Shown here: positions 8,460-21,200 of the stretch, piece after piece
How the letters are laid out: each line of letters begins with the position of its first letter
Numbering within the stretch: the first letter of the stretch is position 1
From: Saturnia japonica
Taxonomy: Eukaryota; Arthropoda; Insecta; Lepidoptera; Saturniidae
Assembly (NCBI GenBank): GCA_033032175.1
Contig: CM065313.1
Span: forward strand, 17,027,327 to 17,091,326
Reading direction: 5' to 3'
DNA: 64,000 nt
Made by a program: the position numbers and the translations under genes
Notes under the pieces: model-generated
The model's database searches: none
Told to the model about the DNA's origin: nothing
What the model saw: the letters and a program-made list of their open reading frames with translations, nothing else

Positions 8460-10159
8460 ACTCTTACACTTTTTTCGCCTAGCTCCCCGCCATTCTGCCA
8501 AGTCCGTGCCGTGCGATATGAAACTTCGTTCCAATAGTTATTTTCTATTTATTATTATAAAATCATGTTTATCCTTATATACACCATTTTGGTTTGATAA
8601 AGTTAATTTTGTTAATAGAAAATATAGTTAAATTATTTTACCAAAGTATTAACCTGTATCTCTGTTTGACCGCAAAGGTATATATACTAATAGGTTTAAA
8701 ATACCTTCCATTAAATTACTCCCTGGGCGTTTTATTAAGGTTACGGCCTATTTTCTCGACTCATTATGAAACACAACTCAAGGTGGAAGGGATTATAAGC
8801 TATAAATATTTCTTCTTGTTATAATATGTGGTATACTATACTAAACTAAACTAAAGTAAATAAACTCTAACTAAAGATGAAAGGGTGTAGCTTTCGTGTC
8901 CATTACAATACAATTTAAAAAATGTCCAATGAACAAACTTGACTCCCATGGATGGCATTTATGCCAATTTTTCGTACATTTCGTGTGACGTTGAGGGCTA
9001 AAGGGTTAAATTAATTACTTGGGTTTTGTAACAAAAAGCTAAAAGGCATTTGAAGTTTTTGAATTTTTAAAACTATATTTAGCTTGATTTCGAATTCATT
9101 TTTGGAACGGCGCTGTGGTGACCGTTTAGAGATGTGAATCCCTCGACAAGCACCGTTGCCAAGCCTGTTTACTTGTCTCCCACGGTGAAAGCCAAAAGCT
9201 CTGACTAGGTCAAAAGATTCTGACTGGCTTATCTCAATCATTATTTTAAATGGGTTTTGTAATGTACCTATTGACGTCACATAAATAACAATGTTATGTG
9301 GGTAGTTTTCTAAACGTACTTTCAACGATATAACGGTGGAACTGCAATTTAATAACGCTGTCAAACTATCCAAGAAACAACTGGATATATTTCAGGTCAG
9401 TCGATTATTAACTATCCAGGAAAAATAAAGCAGTATTCCATAAATAACAACCTGTATTTACAGGGTTATTTATCCCCCTTTTGAACAAAAATCTCTATCT
9501 GGGCAAATCTACAATTTAATAATTACGTCTATCCTTGAGATGTTGGTGAATTATTGCGTTTTTATATATAAAGGATTGGGGATAGCATATATGAATTAAC
9601 TATGGAATAGAGAAAAATCCAAATTAGCTTTTTTACATGATAATCACCTTTTATTTCACCATTCTGTTTAAATGAAATCGATTGTGTCCAGTAGTATTTT
9701 TCATGACTCCTAGGGGGTCGCGAAGTCTTACTCAGGGGCTCGTATTCGCAATCCAACTAACAGCAAAGTCTTCATAATACACTACAATAAAAATTACACA
9801 ATTGTGCCATGTCATGTGCTTGTCGTTTCATGTTTATTTTTGAAAACAGCAGTAGTTCACATATATGTAGGTGAGAAGTGGTAAATGGCACTAAATTAAT
9901 AAAGCTTCTTTTTCAATCATAAGATGTCAATCGTAAACAAATTAAATAACACTAAGTACATATATTGTCTGCTGCTATATCAAACATACTTCGTATTTGA
10001 AATCATAGGCATAGTTTTAATATGGACTTGGGTGATCTTTTTACTTGTAAAGGGGTTACGAATTCAAGAATATTGAAAACCCACTGGTATAGAGTATACA
10101 GTTCATTGCCTATATCATAGAAAAAGGTAATATTATCATTTATTCCTTGTATACTATTT
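8460..10159. other. Long stretch with nothing recognised
   Basis: A 120-codon open frame on the minus strand (9373-9011) has no ATG, no clear splice sites and no recognised domain, so I do not call it a gene. The remainder is AT-rich non-coding DNA. Confidence 0.35.
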
Positions 10160-10384
10160 TTCTTATTTACTACACTGTTAGCTATAAGGACCCTAGAGCC
10201 TCAGACGACTTTTACAGCTTCACTGTGGCTTGGGGGCGAATACTTAAAGGCACATAACCGCGAAACCGTGGCAACATGTTCAAGGTGTCAAAGTGACCGA
10301 ATCTCTGCTTGGGCTATTGCCGCAGTTGCAATTAAGTCGCGAACTGGCTAATTTCCCTATCTGTAAAAATTCGAGCTAAGTAAC

Positions 10385-10418
<34 letters not shown>

Positions 10419-10480
10419 GTTCCTCTCTCCTGGGAGGAAGGAAGGAACATGTGTATATGTAGACTTGCATACCATTACAT
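10160..10480 (-). mobile_element. Jockey LINE 3' UTR fragment
   Basis: It matches the 3' untranslated region of the element at 3791-5904 in the same orientation, with landmarks CTTTTACAGCTTCAC, CTTGGGGGCGA and CTGGGAGGAAGG. It is diverged and lacks a clear poly(A) run. An (AT)n microsatellite has expanded inside it at about 10385-10418. Confidence 0.75.
10385..10418. repeat. (AT)n microsatellite
   Basis: An uninterrupted TA/AT run of about 34 bases lies inside a Jockey 3' UTR copy. Confidence 0.9.
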
Positions 10481-10904
10481 ACGTGTATTTATTGGGGTCA
10501 TAAATCCACTGGGATATGTTCCTATAAAAGTCGCACGATATGTATAACCAATATCAACGAAATGTGATGTATTTTCCAAATAATGCTTACAATGTTGAAT
10601 AGAGCATATTGCTTGTGTGATATTGAATCAACTGAATCCAATAACTCTCTCAATAAATCTGTGTTGCCAAACAATATGTGAATTCCGGGAGCGGCCTTGT
10701 TTTATTGTAAACAACCTTATGAACTGTGATTCGATGAAAATCTCGTATCTATAGATTCGAGTGAACTGTGTTAACTAGAAGTATATACCTTTATAGATGA
10801 AAACCAGATTTACTCTTAAAGAAGTTGATATTACAGGAATTATCAAAGAATAAGCAATGATGATGAAGGTAAAAATCGTGCGGAAAACTAAATGCTTGAT
10901 AAAT

Positions 10905-11125
10905 GTTCTTTTTCCCAACGGGATAGTCAGAGACTTCCACTTGCTACGATCCTGTCATACACGTTTCGCTTCTTCAGTATTCATCAGTCATTTCATGCAT
11001 GCTTGTCGGTTTAGAGTACTCTTGACACCTTTCTTCAGAATGTTCGCGATTTGATCGACGAACGTTCGTCTAGGACCGTCTAGGCCTTCCTCCTGCAACG
11101 TTCCCGTCCACACTCGCCTTATAAA
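10905..11125 (-). pseudogene. LINE pol C-terminal relic
   Basis: On the minus strand one frame reads a peptide with RRTFVDQIANILKKG, then NRQACMK, then MNTEEAKRV and DRSKWKS, broken by two TGA codons. This pattern resembles the C-terminal region of endonuclease-RT LINEs common in Lepidoptera. It is short, 5'-truncated and non-functional. The exact clade is not assigned. Confidence 0.55.
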
Positions 11126-11129
11126 TTTG

Positions 11130-13544
11130 TTTAGTATACACAAAGTATAGTATTACTGTATGTGGGGAAACTGTAAATTTATCTGCGTTTGAAATCGCCA
11201 ATACTTCATGTGCTGGTTTGGGATTAAGCCTGTACTTTCTCTCAGGAAGAGGCCTTAGCAGTGAGACACTTACAAGCTAGTATTGTTAGTTTAAGCAAAT
11301 CAAGGATAAATAATAGTAAAGGTCTACTAAGTACAGAGTTCCCATATAAGTATTTTCATAACTTTAATAAACAAAAACTAAAAAAAGTTTATATAAAAAT
11401 CCCGAATCAGTGAGACTCAAACCATTGACAACTCGTAATGAACATACAAAAGTGCGTAGAAATCTGGTCATAACACAACAGGGCGAATTCCACGACTGTC
11501 ATAGTTTTGTAAATCCTATATATATATACCTATATGTATATAAGACGACTATAGTCATTTACTTCGATATGTGAAATAAACTGTAAGCGTTGTTCTGTAA
11601 ACAAAGAAACGACATTAAAAGTTTATATTTCTTAGTTACATGTCCTTTCTTTAGTTTTACAATTCATTTTAATATTTGACACATCTGTCACCTATTGTAT
11701 GTCACAATATTCTTTTTAATAATAGATAAACAAACTATATACAACCTACTAAACATATTAAACCTACAAAACTTAAAATAGAATTAAAGAAATATATTTT
11801 CTCTACATGTATATTATGTTTTTTTTTTTTGTCAGAAAGTGAGCACTTTTTCAGTTTAACTCCCATCCCGCGATAAGTAACATCATTACAAATAAAAATA
11901 TGTAGTTTAAAATATATATAAATAAGCATGCTCTTATTACGCACTAAAAATTATTAATAATCTCCTGACTCCATCACCAGAACCTCGTTACCAAGTCGCA
12001 ATCTATTGGACTCGTCAAAACAAATCAAAATAAACTTAAGCAATTTGCTATTAGCCATTGAAGAGTTCCACTATCCACCTCCTGGCCCCATCATCAGATT
12101 AGCTCCAAGATACCAAATTATAGTTTTGTCATCGGAACTACATAAATATACAAACTTTCATTTCGATACGACAATCAGAAGTAGGTTAAAATTGACTTCT
12201 ACGATTTGATTACATTGTTTGTTAGTTAGTTACAAGTGAAGTTAATAAAAGCGTGTTATAGAAAAAGTGTGAAGATCGTGAAAAACTTTTGTACATACTT
12301 TGTCCGCAATGTATTATAATCTTACACATGAGTATCGTAAGAGAATCACTAATAATAGCAATGTGTAACATTTACTTAAGTCCCCGAGATTGGTCTATTA
12401 TAACGCCCACGTAAAAGTGGCATTTATGAAAAATTATCAAGTGGGTGTAATAATAACACAATAGATTCAATGTAATTTTATGTATTGTTTAATATACTTT
12501 ATACCTAACTAACGTTATCAAAAGTCAGTGTACGGTAAATATGTTTTATTTTTATTTCTCGAAAATATACGAAGACAATATTTGCGCTCTTGTTGAAACT
12601 TTCTTCTGATGGGCGCTGGTATTGTCCCATTCTGTGAGATTTCTTGGACGAGTTTTATTGTAATGCTATTGGAATTTCGTAATGGACTATGTCAGAGACA
12701 AGCTCAAATAATATGACTGTTCCATTTCAAACCAAGAGCTTGCATTATGATTTTAAAAAATGTACTTGTAAAAATTCCATTATTGTTATATTTCTGTTAG
12801 TGTTCCTATAAATTCTGAACGGCTTGACCGATTCACTTTATACTCAAAATCAAAATTAAAAATACCTACTTTATTCAATTTAGGCCCTAAGAAAGCACTT
12901 ATGAACGTCAAAACACTACTAACGGTTCGGAAAACGTTTTAGTCATCGAGCAGATCGGCAAGAAACTCGATCGGGTTTATCTTTTCTATTATTATTAATT
13001 ACCAACCGTACAAATAACGAGCGAGTCACTTCCAGACATCACATCATTTACATAATGATATCACCCTATAATAATCTTTTGACAGTAAAACCTGCTTGAC
13101 ATTGTTCAAACTATATTTGTTATCGTGACGATAGTTCATAGCTATGTTAGAATCTGATAGGTGACGCTGTGGTCGAACCATTAACTGCTAGAGAAAGGAC
13201 AGAACAACGTCTCCAGCAGACGCCAGCTACTATTTTATAAGAATGCTCAACACAGAATCATATTTTTTGACTGCACTGTTGCCTCATGGTAAGTGTAGTA
13301 CAATCCTAAAACATAGGTGACCACCGAGAGATTACGAATCCGTCGCCGGTCGTCGCTGTAATGCTGGCAAGTAAGCTTCTTGGCAGCTGAATATACACTA
13401 GCTGATCTCGCAAATCAAAAAAGAGTCAGTGTGACTAGCTTTTTACCATTTGCATAGTGAATTGGTAATGCATGGGCAGACCATGTTGATCACAGATCTT
13501 TACCACTACGTTTGTTTACTGGATATATGCGTCACTATAGACGA
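11130..13544. other. Long AT-rich stretch, nothing recognised
   Basis: No exon, RNA gene or repeat with a partner in the window was identified. A short block near 13158-13190 faintly resembles 23515-23545. Confidence 0.35.
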
Positions 13545-13715
13545 CCAGGCATTTTTTTAGATCTGACAAAACTCGAGCCTGTGATGGCTTTTACAGCTTC
13601 ACCGGGTTTGGGGTGTAGCGCTGAAGGCACTCAGCCGCGAAAGCATGGTAACATGTTCAAGGGTGCCAAAGTGGCCAAACCTCGGCTTAGGATGTTGCCG
13701 AACATGCAGTAACAT
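13545..13715 (-). mobile_element. Jockey LINE 3' UTR fragment
   Basis: It matches the same 3' region as the 3791-5904 element (CTTTTACAGCTTCACCGG, GGCACTCAGCCGCGAAAG, GTGCCAAAGTGGCC). It is internally rearranged at its distal end and carries only a short T run at the 3' end. Confidence 0.75.
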
Positions 13716-13719
13716 GCTG

Positions 13720-15139
13720 AACATCCTTAATCTGGTTTAATGGTTATAAAAGCACTAGAAAGTAAAGAATATTAGCACCTAAGAACTAGGAATTATAAGA
13801 ACTGGGTTCGAACATGGTGGCCTGTACAGTGTCATTTAATAATGTAATGAACGACTACTGGTATTTTATTTTAAATGAATGTAATTTGTGTGTCAGTAAA
13901 TTATGCCTCTTATCCAGTAGTAAGAACGAAGAAAAATATCACGAACACGAGTACGTAACGAAAGATATCTTTCAGTTTTAAACTCGTGACAGAAACGGAA
14001 ATGGCTATATCGAAATGTAACCAGAAAGTGGCAGACGAAAATAAGTCAGATTTTAATAATTTTATCTTGAATTTCGATGAGTCGCATTTCAGTAGGGAAT
14101 TGTGCTTGTGTGAACGTTGGACAAAATATACTTGGTAAATATATTTTAGACGGCGTTTTTGAGTTCTGAGCCAACGTCAACAGTTCTACATAAAATTTCT
14201 ATTTTCTCCCCATCTTTAAAATTTTATCTTATCTAAAGAAAAAAATCTTATTGATTGATGAAACAGAATGAAAAGGTAAATCTCGTTATTGAAAATAAAT
14301 TATAATTCATTTATATATAATAAATATTATTAAGTTAGCAGTTCTTGTGTTATTATTATGTATATAGGTTTAGGTTTGTAGATTTCTCAGAAATAACTGT
14401 AACGATTTCAATGCAATTTTGTATTTCAATAATGTTTTACTTTCCAAGTTAAGTACCTAGATAGTTTCATATTTATTTTAGCAAGACAACCAACGATGTT
14501 TGATCGCCTAGATATTTAACTTTTTGATTAAAGACATAACGGTGACATTTGCTTATTGTCGTAAGGAGCAAAAGTGGATAACTCTTGTCTTGGGCCATAC
14601 AAAACGTATATACATACGTTATTGTATCTTGCCTCAGCAAATCACGTTTTAAGCTTAGACAGTGCATTGTATAAAGTTCTTTATTTGTTGTATCATTGTT
14701 CTGGGATTGTACCTATTTACCAGTCTATAGAATATAGTTTTTCTTTGATAATAATAATATTTGTACAATAAATCCTATACAGAGCTTTAAGAATAATTTT
14801 TTAATAGTAGGATGAAAAAGGCTGGAAATGATTATCCTGAATCGTGCGAAAGAAATGTGACGTAATTTTCTAAAGTCATTTTACGGAAGAGCGCGTTTAT
14901 CTGAAGGCGAATTGTCATCGTGGGAGAGATTACTTGGGTTCTCATCTCGTAAAGTGTTCGAAATGAGCTCCGGGCGATAGACACATTGCTTCGAAATATC
15001 TTCGGTATTCAAGCGTTACATGCGCGATAAATGTTAAGCTTATATCCAGAATACTCAACTAGAAACAAGGCGTGTCACTTATGTTAGTAACAGCATTTAT
15101 ATTGACTCGAAAAAAATTACTGGCTCTGTAATATATTAT
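13720..15139. other. Stretch with nothing firm; possible SINE scrap
   Basis: A GGGTTCGAACATGG stretch near 13804 resembles a pol III box B, but no full tRNA or SINE body can be traced. The rest is AT-rich non-coding DNA. Confidence 0.3.
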
Positions 15140-15425
15140 TTAAAGCTCAAGAAATTGTTTGTTTGCTTGAACGCGCTAATCTCTGGAACAACCAATCAGA
15201 TTTGAAAAAAAAAATTTTGCTTTTTATAGCACCTAACGATCCGCCCCAATTTTTACGGGTGCAATTTACAAAGTGGTGAATTTATTTTTATAAAAAAAGC
15301 ATGATTTAGATTTTATCGCTTTAATGTTGATAGTGCATAGCTTTATAGCTACAAAAAGTGCGCTTAACTCGCGACGCGCATTTAATCACCGATGCGAAGT
15401 GCCGGCCAACCGTTTCGCTACGAGG
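15140..15425 (+). repeat. Dispersed repeat I, diverged copy
   Basis: It shares the 'gaacgcgctaatctctgga'-like start and following A-rich block with 36495-36785. It is non-coding. Confidence 0.45.
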
Positions 15426-15894
15426 GATTTCTTAGGTTAAACGTAATTTTGAATCCGTGATATATTCTACGGTATTCATTTAAATGTAAAAACCCATTTT
15501 AATCTACATTAAAAGCCCAAGTTAACTAACATATTTATCTAAATAAAGATTAAAACTCAATTGGAGAAAATAGCTTCGTAAACAATCTAATAATTTTAAT
15601 TATTACGTTGAAGTTAAAAATGGCTACTGTGAGTCAACCTTAGGAGATTCCGTACTAGGTTTTTTGAAGAACTACAATTCTTTAGTACATTCGAAAATCG
15701 ATTTATAGACTTGATTACAAGCCATTGGATTTGGTCTACTATACAAATTTGGAATGTATTGTAAAGAAACCTTCCGTAAAAAATCTTTAAATGACAGTGA
15801 AAATCGTATAAATATCTGTTGCGTGGTTTAGAAAATTAAGCGGACAAACAGAGAGCGGATAGCGACTTTATTTTATACTAATCGAATGTTTTGA

Positions 15895-16060
15895 TTAATT
15901 GAGGAAGGTTATAGGCTATATAATTATACGCTACGACCTAAGGAGCGGACCAGAAACCATAACGTTAAGCAGTCTGGTGCCGATGTCGTGGAGAGTTGAT
16001 CGAACAAATCTAGCACGGGTGAAACCGTGCGGCAGTTATATGTACAATCGAACAATAAGA
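15895..16060 (+). repeat. Dispersed repeat I, distal part, flanking a mariner insertion
   Basis: The block 'ggttataggcta' followed later by 'cacgggtgaaaccgt' matches 36590-36785. The mariner-type element at 16100-17402 lies just downstream. Confidence 0.5.
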
Positions 16061-16099
16061 TCAAAAATCGAACCAATAGTGTTTACAGTTACTATAATA

Positions 16100-16129
16100 C
16101 AAGGTGTCCAGAAAGGGTATCGGGTATTT
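16100..16129 (+). repeat. Left terminal inverted repeat of DD41D mariner
   Basis: Thirty bases are identical to the reverse complement of 17373-17402. A TA precedes them. Confidence 0.92.
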
Positions 16130-16215
16130 GTTTTCGCGCCATATTCGAAAATGGGCGTCTAAAGGGTGCGGGGAGGGTTTCGTGGCGTCCGCCATTTTGT
16201 GGAGTTTTAGTCACG

Positions 16216-17295
16216 ATGGAACAGTACTCGGGGACGCATCGCGCATTTTGCGTACGAGCGTATTATCGTAATGGTGATTCAATAGTGACTGCTCAACGTC
16301 TCTATCGTGCGGAATATCGTACACGCCACGCGCCAAGTGACGATAGCATTAGGAAATGGGTCAGGATGTTCGAGAATACAGGTGCGACAGTTAAAATTCA
16401 AAACTCTGGTCGTCCTCGTTCTGTTCGCGATGAAGAAACAATTTAAGAAGTTGAGGCGTCGGTTCGTCAAAATGCGTCTTTATCCATCCGAAAGCGAAGC
16501 CAAGCGTTGAACATCAAAAAATCGTCTTTACATTCGATTTTAAAGAAAGACTTACATCTAAAAGCCTATAAAATTCAATTGGTTCAAGAATTGAAGGATA
16601 CGGACTATGCTAATCGACTGAATTTTGCGAACGAAATGCTGCAGCGATTTAACAACTTTAACAACATACTGTTCAGTGACGAAGCAAATTTTCACCTGAA
16701 TGGTCATGTTAATAAGCAGAATTGTCGGTACTGGGCAGTGGAGAATCCGAGACGAAAGCATGAACGACCCCTGCATAGCCCAAAGGTCGTTGTTTGGGCC
16801 GCTATGTCTGCTAAAGGCATAATTGGTCCTTATTTTCATGAAGATCAACGAGGCCGAGCAATTAATGTGAATAGTGACCGTTATTGCGATATGTTGCGAA
16901 ATTTTTTGGTCCCAGAGTTGCAGGAGTTTGCAGGTTTCAACTCAAGAACGTGGTTCCAGCAAGATGGGGCCACTTGCCATACCTCAAATGACTCAATGGA
17001 AGTTGTTAACGAATTATTCCCTAATAAAGTCATTTCGCGAAGGGGTAACATCAACTGGCCTCCCAGAAGCCCCGACCTTAGCCCGCTTGACTATTTTGCA
17101 TGGGGATACCTTAAAAGTAAGGTTTATCAAAACAATCCGACGAATCTAACCCAGTTAAAGCAAAACATCAGGTCACAAATGGCAGCAATATCGATAGCTA
17201 TGTGTCAACGTGTTATCGCCAATCTTCGTTTCCGTTTAGAAGAGTGCCAGCAACGTAACGGTCATCATTTAGATAACATCATCTTTTCCAAATAA
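16216..17295 (+). pseudogene. Mariner-type transposase (DD41D), single in-frame stop
   Basis: This enzyme would cut and paste the element by binding its inverted repeats and cleaving at TA. Translation from the ATG at 16216 gives 359 codons in one frame, interrupted only by TAA at codon 77 (16444-16446). The N-terminal part has a helix-turn-helix region typical of DUF4817-type transposases (a RAFCVRAYYRNGDS-like start and an RKWVRMFENTG linker). The catalytic triad is complete: D155 in LFSDEANF, D250 in FQQDGATCH and D292 in SPDLSPLDYFAWG, with 41 residues between the second and third. An internal non-ATG restart after the stop would lose the DNA-binding domain. The single nonsense change, with everything else intact, suggests very recent inactivation or a non-functional sibling of active copies. 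Confidence 0.88.
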
Positions 17296-17372
17296 TTCTC
17301 CAATTCATATGCTAATAATAAACAATAAACTTTTTTATTGCATACAAATAATTTTTGTTTCATTGAACTTAG

Positions 17373-17402
17373 AAATACCCGATACCCTTTCTGGACACCT
17401 TG
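17373..17402 (-). repeat. Right terminal inverted repeat of DD41D mariner
   Basis: It is the exact reverse complement of 16100-16129 and is followed by TA at 17403-17404. Confidence 0.92.
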
Positions 17403-17404
17403 TA

Positions 17405-19465
17405 TATCTTTAATATAATAATATATTTTGACCCATTTAGAACCAGCGCGAATATTTATTATAAATGTTTTTGATCTGCTTCGCCTTAAACGACCTGAAA
17501 ACAAAATTATTATTTTTGCTGGAAGTGATGTGAAAACTGATTTGATATTTAATGACGTGATGAGCGATTTCGCATCGACAATATAAATAAACACATATTT
17601 ATCATCGTGGCACTTGAATCGAATGATTGAATTATTTTTCGTAAATAATATTCGTCTTCAGTGATATGCCTCTATCACAAATTTAAATATAATATATGTG
17701 TTTGGATTCAGAAAACGACTCTGTTTGTTTGTTATTGTTTAAAAACTTCTACTAACTGGTTCTTATTACAAACGAGCTTTTACCCGCGAGTTCGTTGTCT
17801 CAAAAATGAAACGACTTGCTCGCCATCTGTTGTAAACCGGTTGTACTAATACAGAAAACTTCGCGGCAAAATTGGATAGATTTTTGTGTTGTCTCTTTTT
17901 AGTTTCATCGAGTTTTAAATCACAACGGTGCTAGAGAAGTTTTCAGTTCAATGTATTTTACATTATATTTAAAATAGCTACTCTAGTATGGTAGTATATT
18001 TCAAGGTTGAATTATGAATAAAAAATATGATGAAAACGAGGTACTTATCGGGGTTTATTAATTTTTGTACAAAATGGGTATAAATGTTACTGTTACCGCG
18101 AATCTTCGAAAAACCAAATCAAACCAGGATGGCTTGGTTACCCCAATTCAGATGTTTTTATAAAACCATATGAAGCAAACCATTAACCTTGATCGCTGCG
18201 ACTTCTGCACACACACACGTAATAAGTTAAATTGTAATGTTTTGTTAATTATTTCTAGGATTGCAATAAAAAACACACTGCGTCGTCCGCTCTCGAAACG
18301 TAATTAGGTTTAACTGGTAGCCGTCATAAAAATATCACACCTAACCGCCAACCCTAGTATCGCGATTTACCCACATATGAAATTATAAAAACCGCCTGGA
18401 CAGTTACTAACTCCTACTTATTCATTTTTAAGTTTCCGTTCCTCAAAATGATTTTGATATGCGGATGATTAATTCCTCATAACTAAAACAAAGCCGAAGA
18501 TGCTCGGAATAAGGAGCAAGAACATTGGTTAATTCTCATTAGCCGTCGAACGAGCTATCAAACAGTTTCGAAACAGGTATGTTAGAGAAAAATAGGATAT
18601 AATTTATAGTTTACATAGGTGTTTGTCTGTTCAGTTGTTATTCTTGAAATGTTGTGATATTGAAACACTTAATGGGTAAAGTTTTATTATTCGACGAAAG
18701 AAAATGGGGACAAACAGCAGTAATTGGTAATTGAGGATTCGACATTTTTCCAGGGTTGTCTTTTCTTTATTTGTTATGATAGAAAGAGTAAAAGTTAGTT
18801 GAGCCTAATTATAATCTTAGTGTTTATGCAAATTGCCCCATACAACATAGTTTCCGGAATAATTGATAGCTAAATGTTTGTTTTACCGTATATAGTTGAT
18901 GAAAAAAAAATAAAGTAAAAAATATATAAGTATATTTAATCGCAAATTTTAAACATCTTTTTGAAAGAAGACTCTAGTTTAATCACCACTAATGCAAATA
19001 TCATCATTTGTTTCACGGGGTACAGTCGCAGATGACATTTGTATCAAATCGCAAACATCTTCGCGGCTGCACAACACCATTTGTCTGTTATTGCTTCATA
19101 TCATTTGAACCACAACATCTTATAAATAACATAAAAATTTGTAAATAAACTCCATAGTGTAAAAAAATACAAAGATATATTGGAGATTTCCCTGTGTTAA
19201 TATTTCTCAAGGATGTAAGTCCTTAACATATTTCCTTCCCTATAGAGAAAACCCGTAGTGGATCTACCACTGGTTATGACCATTAGTAAATTAATTAGTT
19301 AAATGGTAAGCCATTTCATCACCATGATGTTTATATTAAAGACTATTATAGCCGTCGTGGCTGCGACTTTGGTGCGAAGGGGAGCGTCGCGTCCTGCGCG
19401 TGGGGCGCGCGCGGTAATGAACAATGCTACTTTAGTTTGTTTTTTATGTACGGAACCCTAATTAT
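17405..19465. other. Long AT-rich stretch, nothing recognised
   Basis: No exons or repeats with clear partners are seen. A GC-rich patch near 19378-19420 resembles one near 47430-47450. Confidence 0.35.
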
Positions 19466-19469
19466 TTTT

Positions 19470-19610
19470 CAAAAAGACAGACAGAGAAAAAATTTAACAA
19501 TTGGTTTTTGTTTTAAGTACCGTACATACTTTAATATGCATTAAGTAAAAAGCTGTTATTTTGATATTACAAACAGACACTTCAATTTTCTTATTTTTAT
19601 ACCTTGATTA
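19470..19610 (+). repeat. Dispersed repeat H, partial copy
   Basis: It shares 'accgtacatactttaatatgc' (cut short here), 'aaaaagct' and 'acagacacttcaatttt' blocks with 47240-47345 in the same orientation. Confidence 0.55.
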
Positions 19611-19789
19611 GTTTAACTAATCTATCTAACACTATTAAGGGCGCAATTCTGGTATATATACTTACACTATATGTGCACCGTGGATTCAGCCGCATATCAT
19701 TTAAAAGAAATCAGTGATTGGTGATTTATAATACGGAATACAGTATAGACAATATTTTTAACGGGTCGCCAGGATTATGCGTCACATCG

Positions 19790-20335
19790 CACGCCCAGTG
19801 TTGTATTATTTTAATTTTTCATTATCTTCTAAACTACGTGTCCAAATAACATGCTATAGCAAAAGGGCAAAGTTTAACTTCATATAACTTTTTTTATGAT
19901 GAAGTAACTTTTGCTCGCAAGGATTAATATAATGCCATGCCTAAAAATAATGCTTATAAATAAATTTTTAATCTTCAAAAAAAAAAAAGGACTTTCTTGT
20001 AGCTTATGTATAAAAGACAGGCATATGCTATCGTGCATTTTTTTTAGATATACTAAAGATATTTTTTTTAGAACTTTGTATTTACGTATCATTAACCATT
20101 ACGCCAGTGCACGCGGATAAAGCAGTTCGGGAGGGCTGCCTCTTCCGACTTACAAAGCAAAAATCAATATTTAAGGCTAGCTGAGAGTTGTAGCCTAATG
20201 TTAGATAGCTCTTCGTGTGTCTGGCTATCATATACAAAAAGAATTTTGAGAATCCGACTAGTAGTTCTAGAGATTAGCGTGTTAAAACAAACAAAAAAAA
20301 CTTTTCCACTTTATTAAATTATTAGTATAGATAAA
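19790..20335 (+). repeat. Dispersed repeat A, copy 1
   Basis: About 540 bases match 32400-32950 in the same orientation, including 'tttatgatgaagtaac', 'attacgccag', 'agcagttcgggaggg' and the terminal 'cttttccactttatta'. The A/T tail and 'attagtatag' end are typical of dispersed lepidopteran repeats. It is non-coding. Confidence 0.75.
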
Positions 20336-20339
20336 TATA

Positions 20340-21198
20340 TCCCCATCAATATGAAAAGTAAAACATTATAAGATAGAAAATTGCATGCAAGTCGTTAGAG
20401 CCATTTCCGAGAAACCAAATAATGTGGATTGTCCATTTTTTTTCACTTTCTTTTTTAGTATTTTGAATACTATGAAGAATTTTGAAACACTAATTTGAAT
20501 ATTTTACTATTTTATGACTTATTTCATGCTTTTTTATGTTTTTGGAAACAACAGAAATTATTTTAAAGATGAAGTCATCACTTTCATAAATAATTCATAA
20601 CTTGAACTTCTTGATTTGGTGATTGATTTTTAAGAAGGGGCTCTAATTTTGTATTTAGATAATGTGTTACTTTTCAAGATAAACTAGATACGTGTATTGC
20701 AAGACGTTGAATCTTCGGTCGCTCAGATATTCATCCTTTTGTGTAAAATGAAGATTAGATCTTTATGTCGTCTGCAGTAAAAGGCAATGACCGCGTCTAT
20801 AAAAATTTGTAATGAAATATCAGTCCATTAATATTCAACAATTTAATGTTTATACATAAAGCCGAGACAGCCATAATGAACGGTGTTATTGACTCGGATC
20901 AGCTCACTTATTTACATAAAGCTGCATCGATTTATAAGAAAATTGCTTCTTTGTTTGCAAATAGAATGCTTTTATTCCCGACGGTCTTTACCGAATGGTT
21001 AGAAATAAAGACTGCTCTCTGAAATACTGTTAATTTGAATTTATTACTTTTATGTATTTTACTATACTTGTTTTTTTTGGAACAATATCTTTCTTACAAA
21101 TTCCAAGGGCTTAGCTGAGTGCACGTATCAAAGAATATATTTTATTTTATTATATCAATGTATCAACAATAATTATATTATAATATACCTAGTAATAT
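20340..21198. other. AT-rich stretch, nothing recognised
   Basis: No supported feature is present between the dispersed repeat and the mariner element. Confidence 0.35.
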
Positions 21199-21200
21199 TA

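Larger units (their letters stand above)
16100..17402 (+). mobile_element. Mariner-type transposon, DD41D (rosa-like), near intact
   Basis: The element has perfect 30-base terminal inverted repeats (16100-16129 and 17373-17402) beginning CAAGGTGTCCAGAAAGGG, each bordered by a TA target duplication (16098-16099, 17403-17404). It is 1303 bases long and contains one transposase frame. Perfect ends and an almost undamaged gene point to recent activity in this lineage. DD41D spacing is described for the rosa group of mariner-like elements; that placement is inference. Confidence 0.9.

Noticed and set aside
9011..9373. A 120-codon open frame on the minus strand
   Set aside because: It starts at TTG, has a stop upstream in frame, no splice sites, and no recognisable domain. 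Length alone is not enough in a 64-kb window.
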